64,000 bases of DNA from Bacillus thuringiensis (GCF_014932895.1 NZ_JACYOF010000001.1:310001-374000); one strand, 5' to 3'; shown: positions 10,193 through 18,063, counted from the stretch's first letter. A program made the numbers and translations. The notes: generated by a model from the sequence alone, not told the origin.

Positions 10193-10624
10193 TTGAAAAA
10201 ATGGATAATCCTATTCCTTGCCTTCCTATTAACTGGTTGCGCAGGAAATACAAGTCACTTAACTTATACGATTAACGATGAATACGAACTCACACGTACT
10301 TCTGGAAATGCATTTGAACTTTTCCCCTCGCAAGATGCTGTATATGCCACACAATACATCCCTGCAAAAATTACAGACATCGGTTGGGATGATAAATACA
10401 TTATTGCAAAACAAATTGAGGAAAAGTCAGATCCGAATAATCCTGACGGAGCAATTGCAAATAAAAAAAGTGAACAATATTGGATTATTGACGTAAAGCA
10501 CAATAAACGTTTTGGTCCCTATAATGAAAAGCAATTTAATGAACAAAAAGATGCGTTTAAAATTAAAGTGTCTTTTCAAAATGTAGATTCATACATAAAA
10601 GAAATAAAAAAACAGTCAGCATAA
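10193..10624 (+). CDS. small lipoprotein, DUF3997-like
   Basis: This is a 143-residue protein with a TTG start 8 nt after AAAGGAGG. It has a short basic N-terminus (LKKW), a hydrophobic stretch and the lipobox LTGC, giving a lipid-modified Cys at about residue 16. The mature part is hydrophilic and contains a GWDDKYIIAK motif and a YWIIDVKHNK segment. I associate this pattern with DUF3997 proteins of Bacillus, from memory only. It is expected to be anchored on the outer face of the membrane. Starting at the in-frame ATG upstream (10157) would bury the signal peptide, so TTG is preferred. Confidence 0.75.
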   Translation: MKKWIILFLAFLLTGCAGNTSHLTYTINDEYELTRTSGNAFELFPSQDAVYATQYIPAKITDIGWDDKYIIAKQIEEKSDPNNPDGAIANKKSEQYWIIDVKHNKRFGPYNEKQFNEQKDAFKIKVSFQNVDSYIKEIKKQSA

Positions 10625-10647
10625 TGTTTTGAACGCTGACTGTTTTT
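10610..10647. terminator. terminator of the DUF3997-like lipoprotein gene
   Basis: The arms AAACAGTCAGC and GCTGACTGTTT are followed by a T-run on the plus strand and preceded by an A-run, so it can act for both flanking convergent genes. Confidence 0.85.
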
Positions 10648-10670
10648 ACTTACATTATTTAAAAAACGCC

Positions 10671-11435
10671 TTACTCAGAAAGTGAGATATTAAAAGTTTG
10701 TGACTCTTTAACAACATCTTGTGTTTCTGTATCTCCTGCAACTAAATCATCTGTTGTAAACTTTATATCCTTTACCTTTTCTTTTCCATCATCAAGTATT
10801 AAACCAACAATACCCTCTCTTGTTTCACCAGGCTTATAGTCTTCTCTTGATATATTTTTTGTACCAACGAGCGTATCTTCATCATATAAAAAGTTTTGAG
10901 TCGCAACTTTAAAATGTTGCTTATCATTAACCATAACATCATTCATAGAGAAAAATTGCATGTTTTTATTTCCGGTATTTTCCACTTTATATGTAATCTC
11001 AACGTAACGAATCATATCACTAATCTCTGTTCCACTTAGCGATGCATATAATTCTGCATCTTCCTGACTTACTTTATCTCCTAATCTACGCTTTACTTCT
11101 TCAGGAGTTAATGCCGTATATACTTTCAATGTATTTTTTGCATCTTCACTCATCTGTGATAAAGAGATCACTTTAACATCTTGCACATGAATTTTCATTG
11201 GTGCTACTTCAAATGTTTGATTCACAGAATGAATCTGCTCTAACTTGAAAGTACCCCATCCTGTTTCTTTCACTTTTTGTCCTACTTTTGTCAGCTCACG
11301 CCCACCATATTCTTTTGTTTCAGGAATAGATTCTTTCTTCTTCGGTTCAGCTTTCTTTTCTTCTTGATGGAAGCAACCACTTAACATAAGAAGAAAACTA
11401 CATAAAACAAAAATACTTTTCCATGCTTTCATCAT
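10671..11435 (-). CDS. putative lipoprotein, DUF5068-like
   Basis: This is a 254-residue protein with a lipoprotein signal: hydrophobic VLCSFLLML then LSGC, Cys at about residue 21. A lysine/glutamate-rich linker (EEKKAEPKKKE) leads into a mature domain of about 200 residues. That domain contains YVEITYKVENTGNKNMQFF and GLILDDGKEKV, which resemble immunoglobulin-like DUF4352/DUF5068 folds found in surface lipoproteins. The family name is from memory. The ATG follows AGGAG by 7 nt. It is convergent with the lipoprotein at 10193. Its ligand or partner is unknown. Confidence 0.75.
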   Translation of the reverse strand: MMKAWKSIFVLCSFLLMLSGCFHQEEKKAEPKKKESIPETKEYGGRELTKVGQKVKETGWGTFKLEQIHSVNQTFEVAPMKIHVQDVKVISLSQMSEDAKNTLKVYTALTPEEVKRRLGDKVSQEDAELYASLSGTEISDMIRYVEITYKVENTGNKNMQFFSMNDVMVNDKQHFKVATQNFLYDEDTLVGTKNISREDYKPGETREGIVGLILDDGKEKVKDIKFTTDDLVAGDTETQDVVKESQTFNISLSE

Positions 11436-11471
11436 TTAATTTCTCCTAACACTATCATTCATCAATATAAA

Positions 11472-11680
11472 TTAGTCCCTCGCTTTGTAAACTATAGAAA
11501 CAATGAAAAGTCCACAAAACGAACTTCTCAGTCCAGATACTATTATACATCCTATTTGGAAAATATGAAAATAGAGATCTACGAACGCGTGGGCGATAAA
11601 TATAAAAGCTGCCACAATGATTGCTGAAGCCCAGTACTTCCTTTTTTCCGAAGCTACAATAATATCTTTCCCCTTTTCAT
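11472..11680 (-). pseudogene. possible decayed two-span membrane protein ORF
   Basis: The minus strand reads an open frame of about 65 codons with two hydrophobic stretches (SAIIVAAFIFIAHAFVDLYF and GLFIVSIVYKARD near the end). No ATG, GTG or TTG begins it. AAAAGGGGAAAG sits where an RBS would be, and an in-frame TGA lies just upstream. An ATT start or a lost start codon is possible. Treat it as a likely broken small membrane gene. The region is otherwise without a gene. Confidence 0.3.
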
Positions 11681-11745
11681 TTCTTCAATAGAATACCATC
11701 TATCATAACGAGAGAATTGATCTTAATGCAATATTTATTTTCACA

Positions 11746-11774
11746 TTGGAATATGATAGTTTACATGTTATAAT
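11746..11774 (+). promoter_or_regulatory. SigA promoter of the 31-residue ORF
   Basis: TTGGAA, a 17-bp spacer and TATAAT lie about 36 bp upstream of the GTG start at 11810. Confidence 0.75.
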
Positions 11775-11809
11775 CCACATGAAATATTCAGAAAACAAGG
11801 AGGATTCGC

Positions 11810-11905
11810 GTGTCATTAACACTTATCTTTTTTCTTATTCTGTTTATCTTGTTTTTAAGTACTTACATCGGATTCCTTATATGGAAGAGAATAGATTTCA
11901 GCTGA
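11810..11905 (+). CDS. 31-residue membrane peptide
   Basis: The GTG start follows AAGGAGG with good spacing and a strong SigA promoter, so expression is likely. The peptide is almost entirely hydrophobic (LIFFLILFILFLSTYIGFL) and ends WKRIDFS, giving one membrane span with a short basic tail. The last codons and the TGA stop lie in sequence that aligns with the bcr1-like repeat, so the repeat appears to have supplied the present C-terminus. No family recognised. Confidence 0.6.
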   Translation: MSLTLIFFLILFILFLSTYIGFLIWKRIDFS

Positions 11906-12003
11906 GTCAAAGAAGTTAGGCGAGAGATCAACTGCCCGTAAACGCCTGGTTCAACTAATAATCAGCAGGGGACGAACAAAACCCCCACTGATTAAAGTGT
12001 CAC
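11897..12003 (+). repeat. bcr1-like dispersed repeat, copy A
   Basis: The segment shares long near-identical blocks with copies B and C, including CAACTGCCCGTAAACGCC and GGTTCAACTAATAATCAG. It ends in a hairpin of AATCAG-CAGGGG against CCCCCACTGATT and then TCACTTTAT. The 3' junction shows TTTAT (12004-12008). A matching 5' TTTAT is absent and the 5' part is missing, so the copy is truncated. Identity as bcr1 is from memory of B. cereus-group repeats. Confidence 0.75.
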
Positions 12004-12080
12004 TTTATTAGCAAGTGGTCTTACGCTTATATTTGCTGCTTTTTTAGAATCAAAATCCGTTATGAATTGAGGTTTATATA

Positions 12081-12833
12081 TTGATTGACGTACCTTTTTT
12101 AAAAAGTGTTACATTACAAAAAGAAAATATTCCTAGTTTTTCCGCATATCCTTACTGTTTACCCGCTATTCGAACATTACAATCGCTCCTTTTTCATCCG
12201 AATGTAACATTCATTATTGGAGAAAACGGAACGGGTAAATCAACATTACTCGAGGGAATTGCAGTTGCTTTAGGTTTTAATGCAGAAGGTGGAACAAAAA
12301 ATTTCCGCTTTAGCACAAACGATTCACACTCATCTTTACATGAATACCTTCGAATTTCCAAAAGTTTCAATATACCAAACGACGGGTTCTTTCTTCGCGC
12401 TGAATCATTTTATAACGTTGCTTCTTATATTGATGAAATAGATGCTGATAGAGAAGCACGTGGGAATCCAGTTATCAACTCCTATGGTGGTATTTCACTA
12501 CACAAACAATCACATGGTGAATCATTCTTCTCATTATTCATGAACCGTTTTTCAGGACAAGGTTTATACATTTTAGATGAGCCTGAGGCAGCTTTATCCC
12601 CGATGAGACAACTTTCTATGTTAGTCCGTATGCATGAACTTGCAAAACAAGGATCGCAATTTGTTATTGCCACGCACTCTCCTATTTTAATGTCTTATCC
12701 AGCATGTACTATATACTCTTTAGCACAAGATGGGATTCACGAATCTACATTGGAAGAAACAGAGCATTATCAAACGACGAAGCTTTTCTTTGAAAATCGC
12801 GATCGACTATTCCATCATTTATTTGAATCGTAA
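12081..12833 (+). CDS. AAA family ATPase (ABC/SMC-like ATP-binding protein)
   Basis: This is a 250-residue stand-alone nucleotide-binding protein without membrane segments. It has Walker A GENGTGKST at about residues 47-55, an SGQ-like signature region (GGISLHKQSHGES, about 135-147), Walker B GLYILDEPEAALSP at about 157-170 and an H-loop IATHSP. This is the AAA_15/AAA_23 layout of small chromosomal ATPases, related to the ATPases of some toxin or repair systems. The TTG start is chosen from GAGG 8 nt upstream. No partner gene is adjacent: it is followed by a terminator and a convergent thiolase. Function unknown. Confidence 0.85.
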   Translation: MIDVPFLKSVTLQKENIPSFSAYPYCLPAIRTLQSLLFHPNVTFIIGENGTGKSTLLEGIAVALGFNAEGGTKNFRFSTNDSHSSLHEYLRISKSFNIPNDGFFLRAESFYNVASYIDEIDADREARGNPVINSYGGISLHKQSHGESFFSLFMNRFSGQGLYILDEPEAALSPMRQLSMLVRMHELAKQGSQFVIATHSPILMSYPACTIYSLAQDGIHESTLEETEHYQTTKLFFENRDRLFHHLFES

Positions 12834-12866
12834 AAAAAGAAGCAGCCAACCGCTGCTTCTTTTTTT
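12832..12866. terminator. bidirectional terminator between the ATPase and thiolase genes
   Basis: AAAAAAGAAGCAGC and GCTGCTTCTTTTTT around a 5-nt loop: strong in both directions between convergent genes. Confidence 0.92.
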
Positions 12867-14040
12867 ATAGTGCTTCTATAAATAAGGCAACCCCAATACC
12901 ACCGCCGACGCATAAAGAGGCAATTCCTTTTTCTAATCCGCGTCTCTTCAATTCATGAATTAAACTTACAGTGATACGAGCTCCTGTACAACCGATTGGG
13001 TGTCCAAGTCCTACACCACTACCGTTCACATTCACTTTTTCACGATCCAGACCTAATTCTTTCTCTACAGCTAAGTATTGTGCAGCGAAAGCTTCATTAA
13101 TTTCCAGTAAATCAGCATCTTCTAATGACCAATCTACTTTTTCTAACCCTTTACGAATTGCTGGCGCCGGTCCAATGCCCATAATTTTCGGATCTACTCC
13201 AGCTACTGAATACCCAACAATTCTAGCTAACGGTTGTAAGCCTTTTTCTTTCGCTTTTTCTTCGCTCATTAATACTAGAACTGCACTCCCGTCATTAAGG
13301 CCAGATGCATTCCCTGCAGTTACTGATCCATCTTTACGGAAAGCTGGTTTTAATCCTGCTAATTTTTCCGCTGTAATATCTGCACGTGGATGTTCATCCT
13401 TCGAAAATACTACTTCTTTTCTACGTTCTTTTATCGTAATAGGAACAATTTGATCGTCAAAGTATCCAGACTCGATTGCCTTTAGCGCCAATGTATGACT
13501 GCGAAGCGCAACTTCATCTTGTTCCTCTCTTGTAATTTCATATTGGTCAACTAAGTTTTCCGCTGTTTCCCCCATCATAATATGATGGATTGGATCTTCT
13601 AAAACTTCCCACACCGTATCACGAATTTCTCCGTGCTGTAGACGTTGTCCCCAGCGGTGTTGTTTCAATGCATAAGGGCTCGAACTCATCGCTTCTACTC
13701 CACCTGCAACAACAATATCACTTACACCTAATTGAATTTGCATTGCAGCAGACATAATTGCTTGCATACCTGAAGAACATTGGCGTTGGATTGTATAACC
13801 CGTAACTGTGTCAGGAAATCCTGCCGCTAATGCAGCCGTTCTCGCCGTATTTGCTTCATCAGTTCTTTGAATACAATGACCTAAAATCACTTCATCAACT
13901 TCATGTGGTTCTACTCCGCCTCGTTTTACAGCTTCCTGAAGTACAGGAACAGCCAATTCCACTGGTGTTACATTTTTTAGCGCTCCCCCAAAAGTTCCAA
14001 TTGGCGAACGAACTGCAGCTGTAATAACAACATTATGCAT
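12865..14040 (-). CDS. acetyl-CoA acetyltransferase (thiolase)
   Basis: This is a 391-residue thiolase that condenses two acetyl-CoA or cleaves 3-ketoacyl-CoA in the cytoplasm. Catalytic residues are visible: nucleophile Cys88 (RQCSSGMQA), NEAFAAQ near 315, His347 ([10 protein letters not shown]) and Cys377 (CVGGGIG). Length and motifs fit biosynthetic or degradative thiolase II; sequence alone does not fix the direction. The ATG is preceded by GAGAGGGG. It is a single-gene unit with its own terminator. The 3-hydroxybutyrate dehydrogenase-type gene at 18212 could act in related C4 metabolism, but the two are not co-transcribed. Confidence 0.93.
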   Translation of the reverse strand: MHNVVITAAVRSPIGTFGGALKNVTPVELAVPVLQEAVKRGGVEPHEVDEVILGHCIQRTDEANTARTAALAAGFPDTVTGYTIQRQCSSGMQAIMSAAMQIQLGVSDIVVAGGVEAMSSSPYALKQHRWGQRLQHGEIRDTVWEVLEDPIHHIMMGETAENLVDQYEITREEQDEVALRSHTLALKAIESGYFDDQIVPITIKERRKEVVFSKDEHPRADITAEKLAGLKPAFRKDGSVTAGNASGLNDGSAVLVLMSEEKAKEKGLQPLARIVGYSVAGVDPKIMGIGPAPAIRKGLEKVDWSLEDADLLEINEAFAAQYLAVEKELGLDREKVNVNGSGVGLGHPIGCTGARITVSLIHELKRRGLEKGIASLCVGGGIGVALFIEAL

Positions 14041-14160
14041 TTTGTACTTGCCCCTCTCTTATGTACCCTAGTCAGTTTTTAGGTGAAATTCCATAAGATG
14101 TATGTCTAAAACTATCATACTATAAACATACTAAAAAATCAAAATATTTAATATAATGAA

Positions 14161-14183
14161 AATAGAAGGAAGTACCCTTCTAT
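14161..14183 (-). terminator. hairpin at the end of the NUDIX gene
   Basis: AATAGAAGG and CCTTCTATT form a 9-bp stem overlapping the NUDIX stop codon, with TTTTC following on the minus strand. A likely weak terminator. Confidence 0.55.
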
Positions 14184-14629
14184 TCCGTTAACGCATATAA
14201 AAATTTTTGTAAAATTTTCTCTGTTGTTTCATTCAATTTTGGTAACTTATCTACCGGAAAATATTGAAGTTGCAACCCTTCATGATCGAGCTTTAATTCT
14301 CCGCTCATATGATGCCCCTGATACAGATGAATGACATTAAAAATTTCATCTCCATTAGGATAACGGAAGTATACTTCCTTTCCTGATAAGACACCAAGAA
14401 ATTGCATTATTTTTGCATGTAGCCCCGTCTCTTCGAATAATTCCCTACGAGCAGTTTCTTCTGTCGTTTCTCCTAGTTCCATCGCCCCGCCAGGTACACC
14501 CCAATCATATGTATCTGAACGATATTGAAGCAATACTTCTTGCTTTTCATTTAATATAATGATTGCTGATCCTACTAGAATAAGTGGTCTTGTACCAACG
14601 ACTTTGCGTAACTCTTCAATATACCCCAA
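14180..14629 (-). CDS. NUDIX hydrolase
   Basis: This is a 149-residue hydrolase of nucleoside diphosphates linked to another moiety. The Nudix box GX5EX7REUXEEXGU is complete: G-AMELG-E-TTEETAR-RELFEETGL at about residues 55-77. The start is placed at a TTG (MGYIEELRK) 8 nt after AAGGAG, which matches the usual start of this family in Bacillus as I know it; an ATG at 14665 would add 12 residues without an RBS. Substrate is unknown; the family includes ADP-ribose and mutagenic-dNTP pyrophosphatases. Confidence 0.88.
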   Translation of the reverse strand: MGYIEELRKVVGTRPLILVGSAIIILNEKQEVLLQYRSDTYDWGVPGGAMELGETTEETARRELFEETGLHAKIMQFLGVLSGKEVYFRYPNGDEIFNVIHLYQGHHMSGELKLDHEGLQLQYFPVDKLPKLNETTEKILQKFLYALTE

Positions 14630-14702
14630 TATGTAAACTCTCCTTTCCTCACCCTCCCTTATCATAACAAAATTCTTCTCTTTTTGTTGATGTAATTTTC
14701 AA

Positions 14703-14733
14703 GAAAAAAAGGAAGCTTCCGCTTCCTTTTTTT
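14703..14733. terminator. terminator downstream of the 97-residue ORF, separated from it by the repeat
   Basis: AAAAAAAGGAAGC and GCTTCCTTTTTTT around a 4-nt loop. On the minus strand it ends the transcript of the gene at 14889, with repeat copy B lying between the stop codon and this terminator. Confidence 0.88.
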
Positions 14734-14741
14734 ACCTTTAT

Positions 14742-14887
14742 TGCACCATTTGCGGGCAGTAAGACCCCTACTCAAAATTCAGCGAAAGCAAAGAAGCTAG
14801 GTGGGGGATCAACTGCCCGTAAACGCCCGATTGGTTCAACTAATAATCAGTGGGGATAAACAAAACCCCCACTGATTAGATTTTCAC
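14742..14887 (+). repeat. bcr1-like dispersed repeat, copy B (full length)
   Basis: This is a 146-bp element with TTTAT directly on both sides (14737-14741 and 14888-14892), as expected for a 5-bp target duplication. Internal inverted repeats are GGGCAGT / ACTGCCC (14754-14760, 14812-14818), and near the 3' end AATCAGTGGGG / CCCCCACTGATT. It is inserted exactly at the stop codon of the minus-strand gene at 14889. Assigned to bcr1 from memory of its size and TTTAT targets. Confidence 0.82.
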
Positions 14888-14888
14888 T

Positions 14889-15182
14889 TTATTTCTTAAA
14901 GCTTTCATATTTTACAGCTTCAAAAGCTTCTTCAATTTCATCATTACGATAATGGACGTATGTAAAACGCCCCAATTCTACTAATCTTGCTATTTCTTGT
15001 AACGCTTTATGCTGCTCATATGTTTCTTTAAGCGTAATATGTACATAAAACTTCATTAATGGATGTTCATATAAAGGTTCTCCCACCTCTACATATACAT
15101 CTTCAACCCCTTGCACAACTCTCACATAACTTGCAAATTGATAAAGAGCTTCTCTGTCTGAAACGATTTTTAATGTATACAT
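14889..15182 (-). CDS. hypothetical 97-residue protein
   Basis: This is a small soluble alpha/beta protein with no signal peptide or membrane span (MYTLKIVSDREALYQFASYV at the start, acidic helix EEAFEAVKYE at the end). The ATG follows GGGGAGAA and the codon use matches neighbours, so it is probably real. I do not recognise the family. Its stop codon TAA is formed by the TTTAT duplication of repeat copy B, so the insertion sits at the very end of the frame and may have changed the original C-terminus slightly. Confidence 0.75.
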   Translation of the reverse strand: MYTLKIVSDREALYQFASYVRVVQGVEDVYVEVGEPLYEHPLMKFYVHITLKETYEQHKALQEIARLVELGRFTYVHYRNDEIEEAFEAVKYESFKK

Positions 15183-15359
15183 ATATTCTCCCCCTTTCCT
15201 TTACTATATCAAAAAGATGACCATACTACGTTATAGAACTATGAAATTTTTTCGACTTATAGTCTATATATTCGCAAAATAAACAAGACGTTTATCCATA
15301 CATAGGCCCTTTTCCCCACATATATTATAGGAAGAATTTTTTCATTTGAGGTGTTCCTT

Positions 15360-15977
15360 ATGGATCCATACGTCAATATATGTATTTGCATTACTCCAGG
15401 TGCTAATATTTCTGACGACCGTATCGCAAAAGATTTAGCAGTTGCAGAATCAATTTGGCACCCTATTACATTCCAAATTAAAGAAGTAATTGTATTAAAT
15501 GAGCTTTTCCGTTTTTCTGATCGCGAAATTAGTTATAAAAATTCCATTAAAAGTCAGGAAAAACTAGCGGCCTTCTTTCAAACATGTGTGAATGAAGCAC
15601 CTGAATGTGACCTTTATATTTGTTATATTGGTAGTGATTATTTCAAAGAAACAGCAGTAATTGCCTGCGCTTACTCTTTAGCAAAACAACAGCAACTTAC
15701 TGGTTACATCGTTTTAACAAATTCGGCAGCTCCTGTGAAAAATATATATACGCTCGCCCACGAAATTGGTCATATTTTATTTACAAGGCGTGTTTACGGA
15801 AAACTTACTCATGCAGATCCTCATTCTCCAACCGGTTCGGAGCACCATCCTTCTCCAACAAATCTTATGTACCCTATAGTCCCTCGTCCAGAAAACGTTC
15901 ATATTCACTCATTATTAACAGAAGAACAAAAAGCTCTTTCTTTACAAAGCTCTTTATTACAACGAAAAAAACAGTAA
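15360..15977 (+). CDS. zincin-like protein with HEXXH and a Met-turn-like motif
   Basis: This is a 205-residue protein, probably cytoplasmic because no signal peptide is seen. Residues 134-138 are HEIGH, a gluzincin/metzincin zinc-binding helix. Further on come candidate third ligands His151 or His155 (THADPHSP) and NLMYP at 168-172, which resembles the Met-turn of metzincins. The spacing to the third ligand is longer than the classical HEXXHXXGXXH. The ATG at 15360 follows GAGGTG; GTG at 15351 overlaps that RBS. It is most likely a metallopeptidase-like protein of unknown substrate. It has its own transcription unit. Confidence 0.75.
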   Translation: MDPYVNICICITPGANISDDRIAKDLAVAESIWHPITFQIKEVIVLNELFRFSDREISYKNSIKSQEKLAAFFQTCVNEAPECDLYICYIGSDYFKETAVIACAYSLAKQQQLTGYIVLTNSAAPVKNIYTLAHEIGHILFTRRVYGKLTHADPHSPTGSEHHPSPTNLMYPIVPRPENVHIHSLLTEEQKALSLQSSLLQRKKQ

Positions 15978-15994
15978 CTGTCATGTTACTGTTT
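15969..15994. terminator. terminator shared by the zincin-like gene and the HAAS operon
   Basis: The stem AAACAGTAAC / GTTACTGTTT has a 6-nt loop and overlaps the stop codons of both convergent frames. On the minus strand it is followed by a seven-T run, so it is strongest for the HAAS operon. Its position right after the 52-codon ORF supports that ORF being part of the transcript. Confidence 0.8.
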
Positions 15995-16151
15995 AAAACA
16001 ACTTATGCCAATCAACAAACCCAATACAGGCTGCAAAGGATAAAAATATAAAACGAAACGTAACCCCTCTAAAAATCAAAATATAGTATTTCTTTGGAAA
16101 TAATTTTTTATATATCCAGAGCAGCCCTTTTCCTTTTGAACTTCTGTTCAC
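15993..16151 (-). CDS. 52-residue membrane ORF coupled to the HAAS operon
   Basis: The frame starts with GTG overlapping the stop of the preceding HAAS gene (GTGTGA, a GTGA overlap), so translational coupling is likely. There is no strong RBS. The product is very basic at the N-terminus (NRSSKGKG, KKLFPKKYY), then a hydrophobic span (FIFLSFAACIGFVDW). It ends inside a good minus-strand terminator, so it is the last cistron of the PadR operon. No family recognised. The coupling and terminator position are direct observations; expression is inferred. Confidence 0.55.
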   Translation of the reverse strand: MNRSSKGKGLLWIYKKLFPKKYYILIFRGVTFRFIFLSFAACIGFVDWHKLF

Positions 16152-16903
16152 ACTTTTTTCTCTTCAATTTTTAAATACCATCTCATTAATCCATATAAAC
16201 TTCCATACATAAGTAAAGCTTTTGCAATTCCCCAAAATACATTTCTTTCTTCTAAGTCTTTAAATATAAACATAATAGCTAAAGGAACAATTAGCACCAA
16301 AACGCCCATCCAGCCAAGAACATACACTTCACCAATGAGAAGTAATAAAAAGATAATTGCTGCTAATATATATGTTTGTATTGTCGACAATTGTACTATA
16401 GGTGTACCATACCATTTATTCATAAACATTAATAACACTAATAATAGAATAGGAACCATTACTATTATATAAATAATTCCAAACTCTACTAACTTACTTT
16501 TAAAAGAGGACATTCTAAACGCAACAATCGTTCCAATAATCGTAATGATTAAGACGATAGGATAACCCATTAACTGTACGTTTGTTAATGTAAATTGCTG
16601 ATTAGGACTTTCAAATAAAATATTTGTAAGTAACCAATATCCACCAATACCAATTATCATTGCAAGAATACTTTTTATACTCCCACTTTTATCCTTTTCC
16701 ATCTCTTTAGCCAACTCTTCTGCATACTCTTTCGGTGAATCACCAAATATATCACTTACCGTCTTCCCCTTTTTCTCACCTTCTATTAAATGCAATTCTG
16801 CATCTTCTAGAAAAGCGTCCACATCTTCTTCTTTAATCCCTTTTGTTATTAAATATACTTTCGTATCGATTAAAAACTTTTCTCCTTCTTTAGAAATCTT
16901 CAT
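16148..16903 (-). CDS. HAAS-domain membrane protein, copy 2
   Basis: This is a 251-residue protein. The N-terminal ~75 residues form a helical, acidic HAAS-like domain (FLEDAELHLIEGEKKGKTV, then DIFGDSPKEYAEEL) shared with the upstream gene. From about residue 80 there are five to six hydrophobic spans. HAAS (HTH-associated alpha-helical signalling) and DUF1129-like proteins are typically encoded next to PadR regulators, as here, and are thought to sense membrane or ligand state. It is preceded at 13 bp by its paralogue and followed by a coupled small ORF. Molecular function unknown. Confidence 0.82.
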   Translation of the reverse strand: MKISKEGEKFLIDTKVYLITKGIKEEDVDAFLEDAELHLIEGEKKGKTVSDIFGDSPKEYAEELAKEMEKDKSGSIKSILAMIIGIGGYWLLTNILFESPNQQFTLTNVQLMGYPIVLIITIIGTIVAFRMSSFKSKLVEFGIIYIIVMVPILLLVLLMFMNKWYGTPIVQLSTIQTYILAAIIFLLLLIGEVYVLGWMGVLVLIVPLAIMFIFKDLEERNVFWGIAKALLMYGSLYGLMRWYLKIEEKKV

Positions 16904-16916
16904 TATAACTCCTCCC

Positions 16917-17684
16917 TTATTTAACCGTTTCTCTTCTATTTGTCTTCATCATAATTTCAAGGAAGATTAAAATAAATAAACTTCCGTATAAACATATAAC
17001 TTGAAATAACATTGGTACGAGATCTTCCGATGTAAAGGTTTTAAACACTAACATAATAGAAAGAGGAAGAATTAAATACAAGTTTTTAAACCATCCTTCA
17101 AAATACATATTTATAACTACTGTGATGATAAAGATTCCTCCAGCTAATATATAACTTTGGACTAGAGTCAACATAAACATCGTTGTAGGATATATCATAT
17201 CTAATATCGTAACAGCTCCTAATACAAACATTGGCGCTATCATGACTAAAAACCACATTGAAAACCACGGTTTTGTAAAGCTTGTTACAAAGGTCATTTT
17301 ACGAAGCAGAAAATTAGGGCCAGTAAAAGCCAAAACCAGTGTAAAACTATAGCCAATGCACTGAATAAGAGAAATCTGTAAAACTCCATTATTAACCATT
17401 AAAATAGAAGCAATAATCCAAAACGAAACAATATTCATTACTGTAAAACCGATTTGCTTCCACGTTTCCTGTCTATCTCTTTCCATCACTTTTACAAGTT
17501 CATTTGCATATTCTTTCGGTGAGCTTCCGAAAATATCTTCTACACTTTTCCCATCACTCTCACCTTCTATTAAATGCAACTCTGCATCTTCTAAAAAAAT
17601 TTCAATGTCGCTTTCTTTCACACCCTTTGCGGTCAAAAATAATCTCATATCTAACAAAAACTTTCGCGCTTCACTTGATAGCAT
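16917..17684 (-). CDS. HAAS-domain membrane protein, copy 1
   Basis: This 255-residue paralogue of the next gene has the same N-terminal HAAS-like block (FLEDAELHLIEGESDGKSV / DIFGSSPKEYANELVKVME, about residues 30-70) and several membrane spans from residue 80. Its ATG overlaps the PadR stop by one base (TAATG), so it is co-translated with the regulator. The pair of paralogues suggests a hetero-oligomeric membrane protein or a recent local duplication that diverged mostly in the membrane part. Role inferred only from association with PadR. Confidence 0.82.
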   Translation of the reverse strand: MLSSEARKFLLDMRLFLTAKGVKESDIEIFLEDAELHLIEGESDGKSVEDIFGSSPKEYANELVKVMERDRQETWKQIGFTVMNIVSFWIIASILMVNNGVLQISLIQCIGYSFTLVLAFTGPNFLLRKMTFVTSFTKPWFSMWFLVMIAPMFVLGAVTILDMIYPTTMFMLTLVQSYILAGGIFIITVVINMYFEGWFKNLYLILPLSIMLVFKTFTSEDLVPMLFQVICLYGSLFILIFLEIMMKTNRRETVK

Positions 17685-18016
17685 TATTTTCTTCTTCCCT
17701 TCCCCTCAAGTAGACGTTCTACACTACTTTGCATCACTTCCCAACGATCCATAAATTCATCTAGTGCATCTTCTCCCTTCTCTGTTAACGTGTAATACTT
17801 CCTTTTTGGGCCAGATGGAGATTCCTTCATTACACTTGTTATTAGCCCTTCTTTTTGCATTCGTATTAATAATGGATAAATACTTCCCTCACTCGCCATT
17901 GTAAAACCATACTTTGCTAACTTTTCACTCATTTCATAACCGTATATTTCACCTTCAGAAATAATAGCAAGTAAGCATCCTTCTAAAATCCCTTTCAGCA
18001 TTTGACTTGTCGACAT
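17684..18016 (-). CDS. PadR family transcriptional regulator
   Basis: This is a 110-residue repressor with the PadR winged-helix core: ILEGCLLAIISEGEIYGYEM (about 9-28), GSIYPLLIRMQKEGLI (about 41-56) and KRKYYTLTEKG (about 68-78). It has the short C-terminus of subfamily-2 PadR proteins. It is the first gene of an operon with two HAAS-domain genes and a small membrane ORF. Three copies of a 21-bp inverted repeat start 17 bp upstream of its start codon, which points to tight autoregulation. The effector is unknown. Confidence 0.92.
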   Translation of the reverse strand: MSTSQMLKGILEGCLLAIISEGEIYGYEMSEKLAKYGFTMASEGSIYPLLIRMQKEGLITSVMKESPSGPKRKYYTLTEKGEDALDEFMDRWEVMQSSVERLLEGKGRRK

Positions 18017-18032
18017 AATTCAAATCCTCCCA

Positions 18033-18053
18033 CTATCTTGTTTTACAAGATAG
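18033..18053. promoter_or_regulatory. PadR operator copy 1
   Basis: A perfect inverted repeat CTATCTTG-N5-CAAGATAG, the copy nearest the padR start codon. Confidence 0.75.
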
Positions 18054-18063
18054 ATAAGCGTAA

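Noticed and set aside
12971-13453. Plus-strand ORF of 160 codons inside the thiolase gene
   Set aside because: Shadow of the conserved minus-strand coding frame; no RBS and no recognisable domain.
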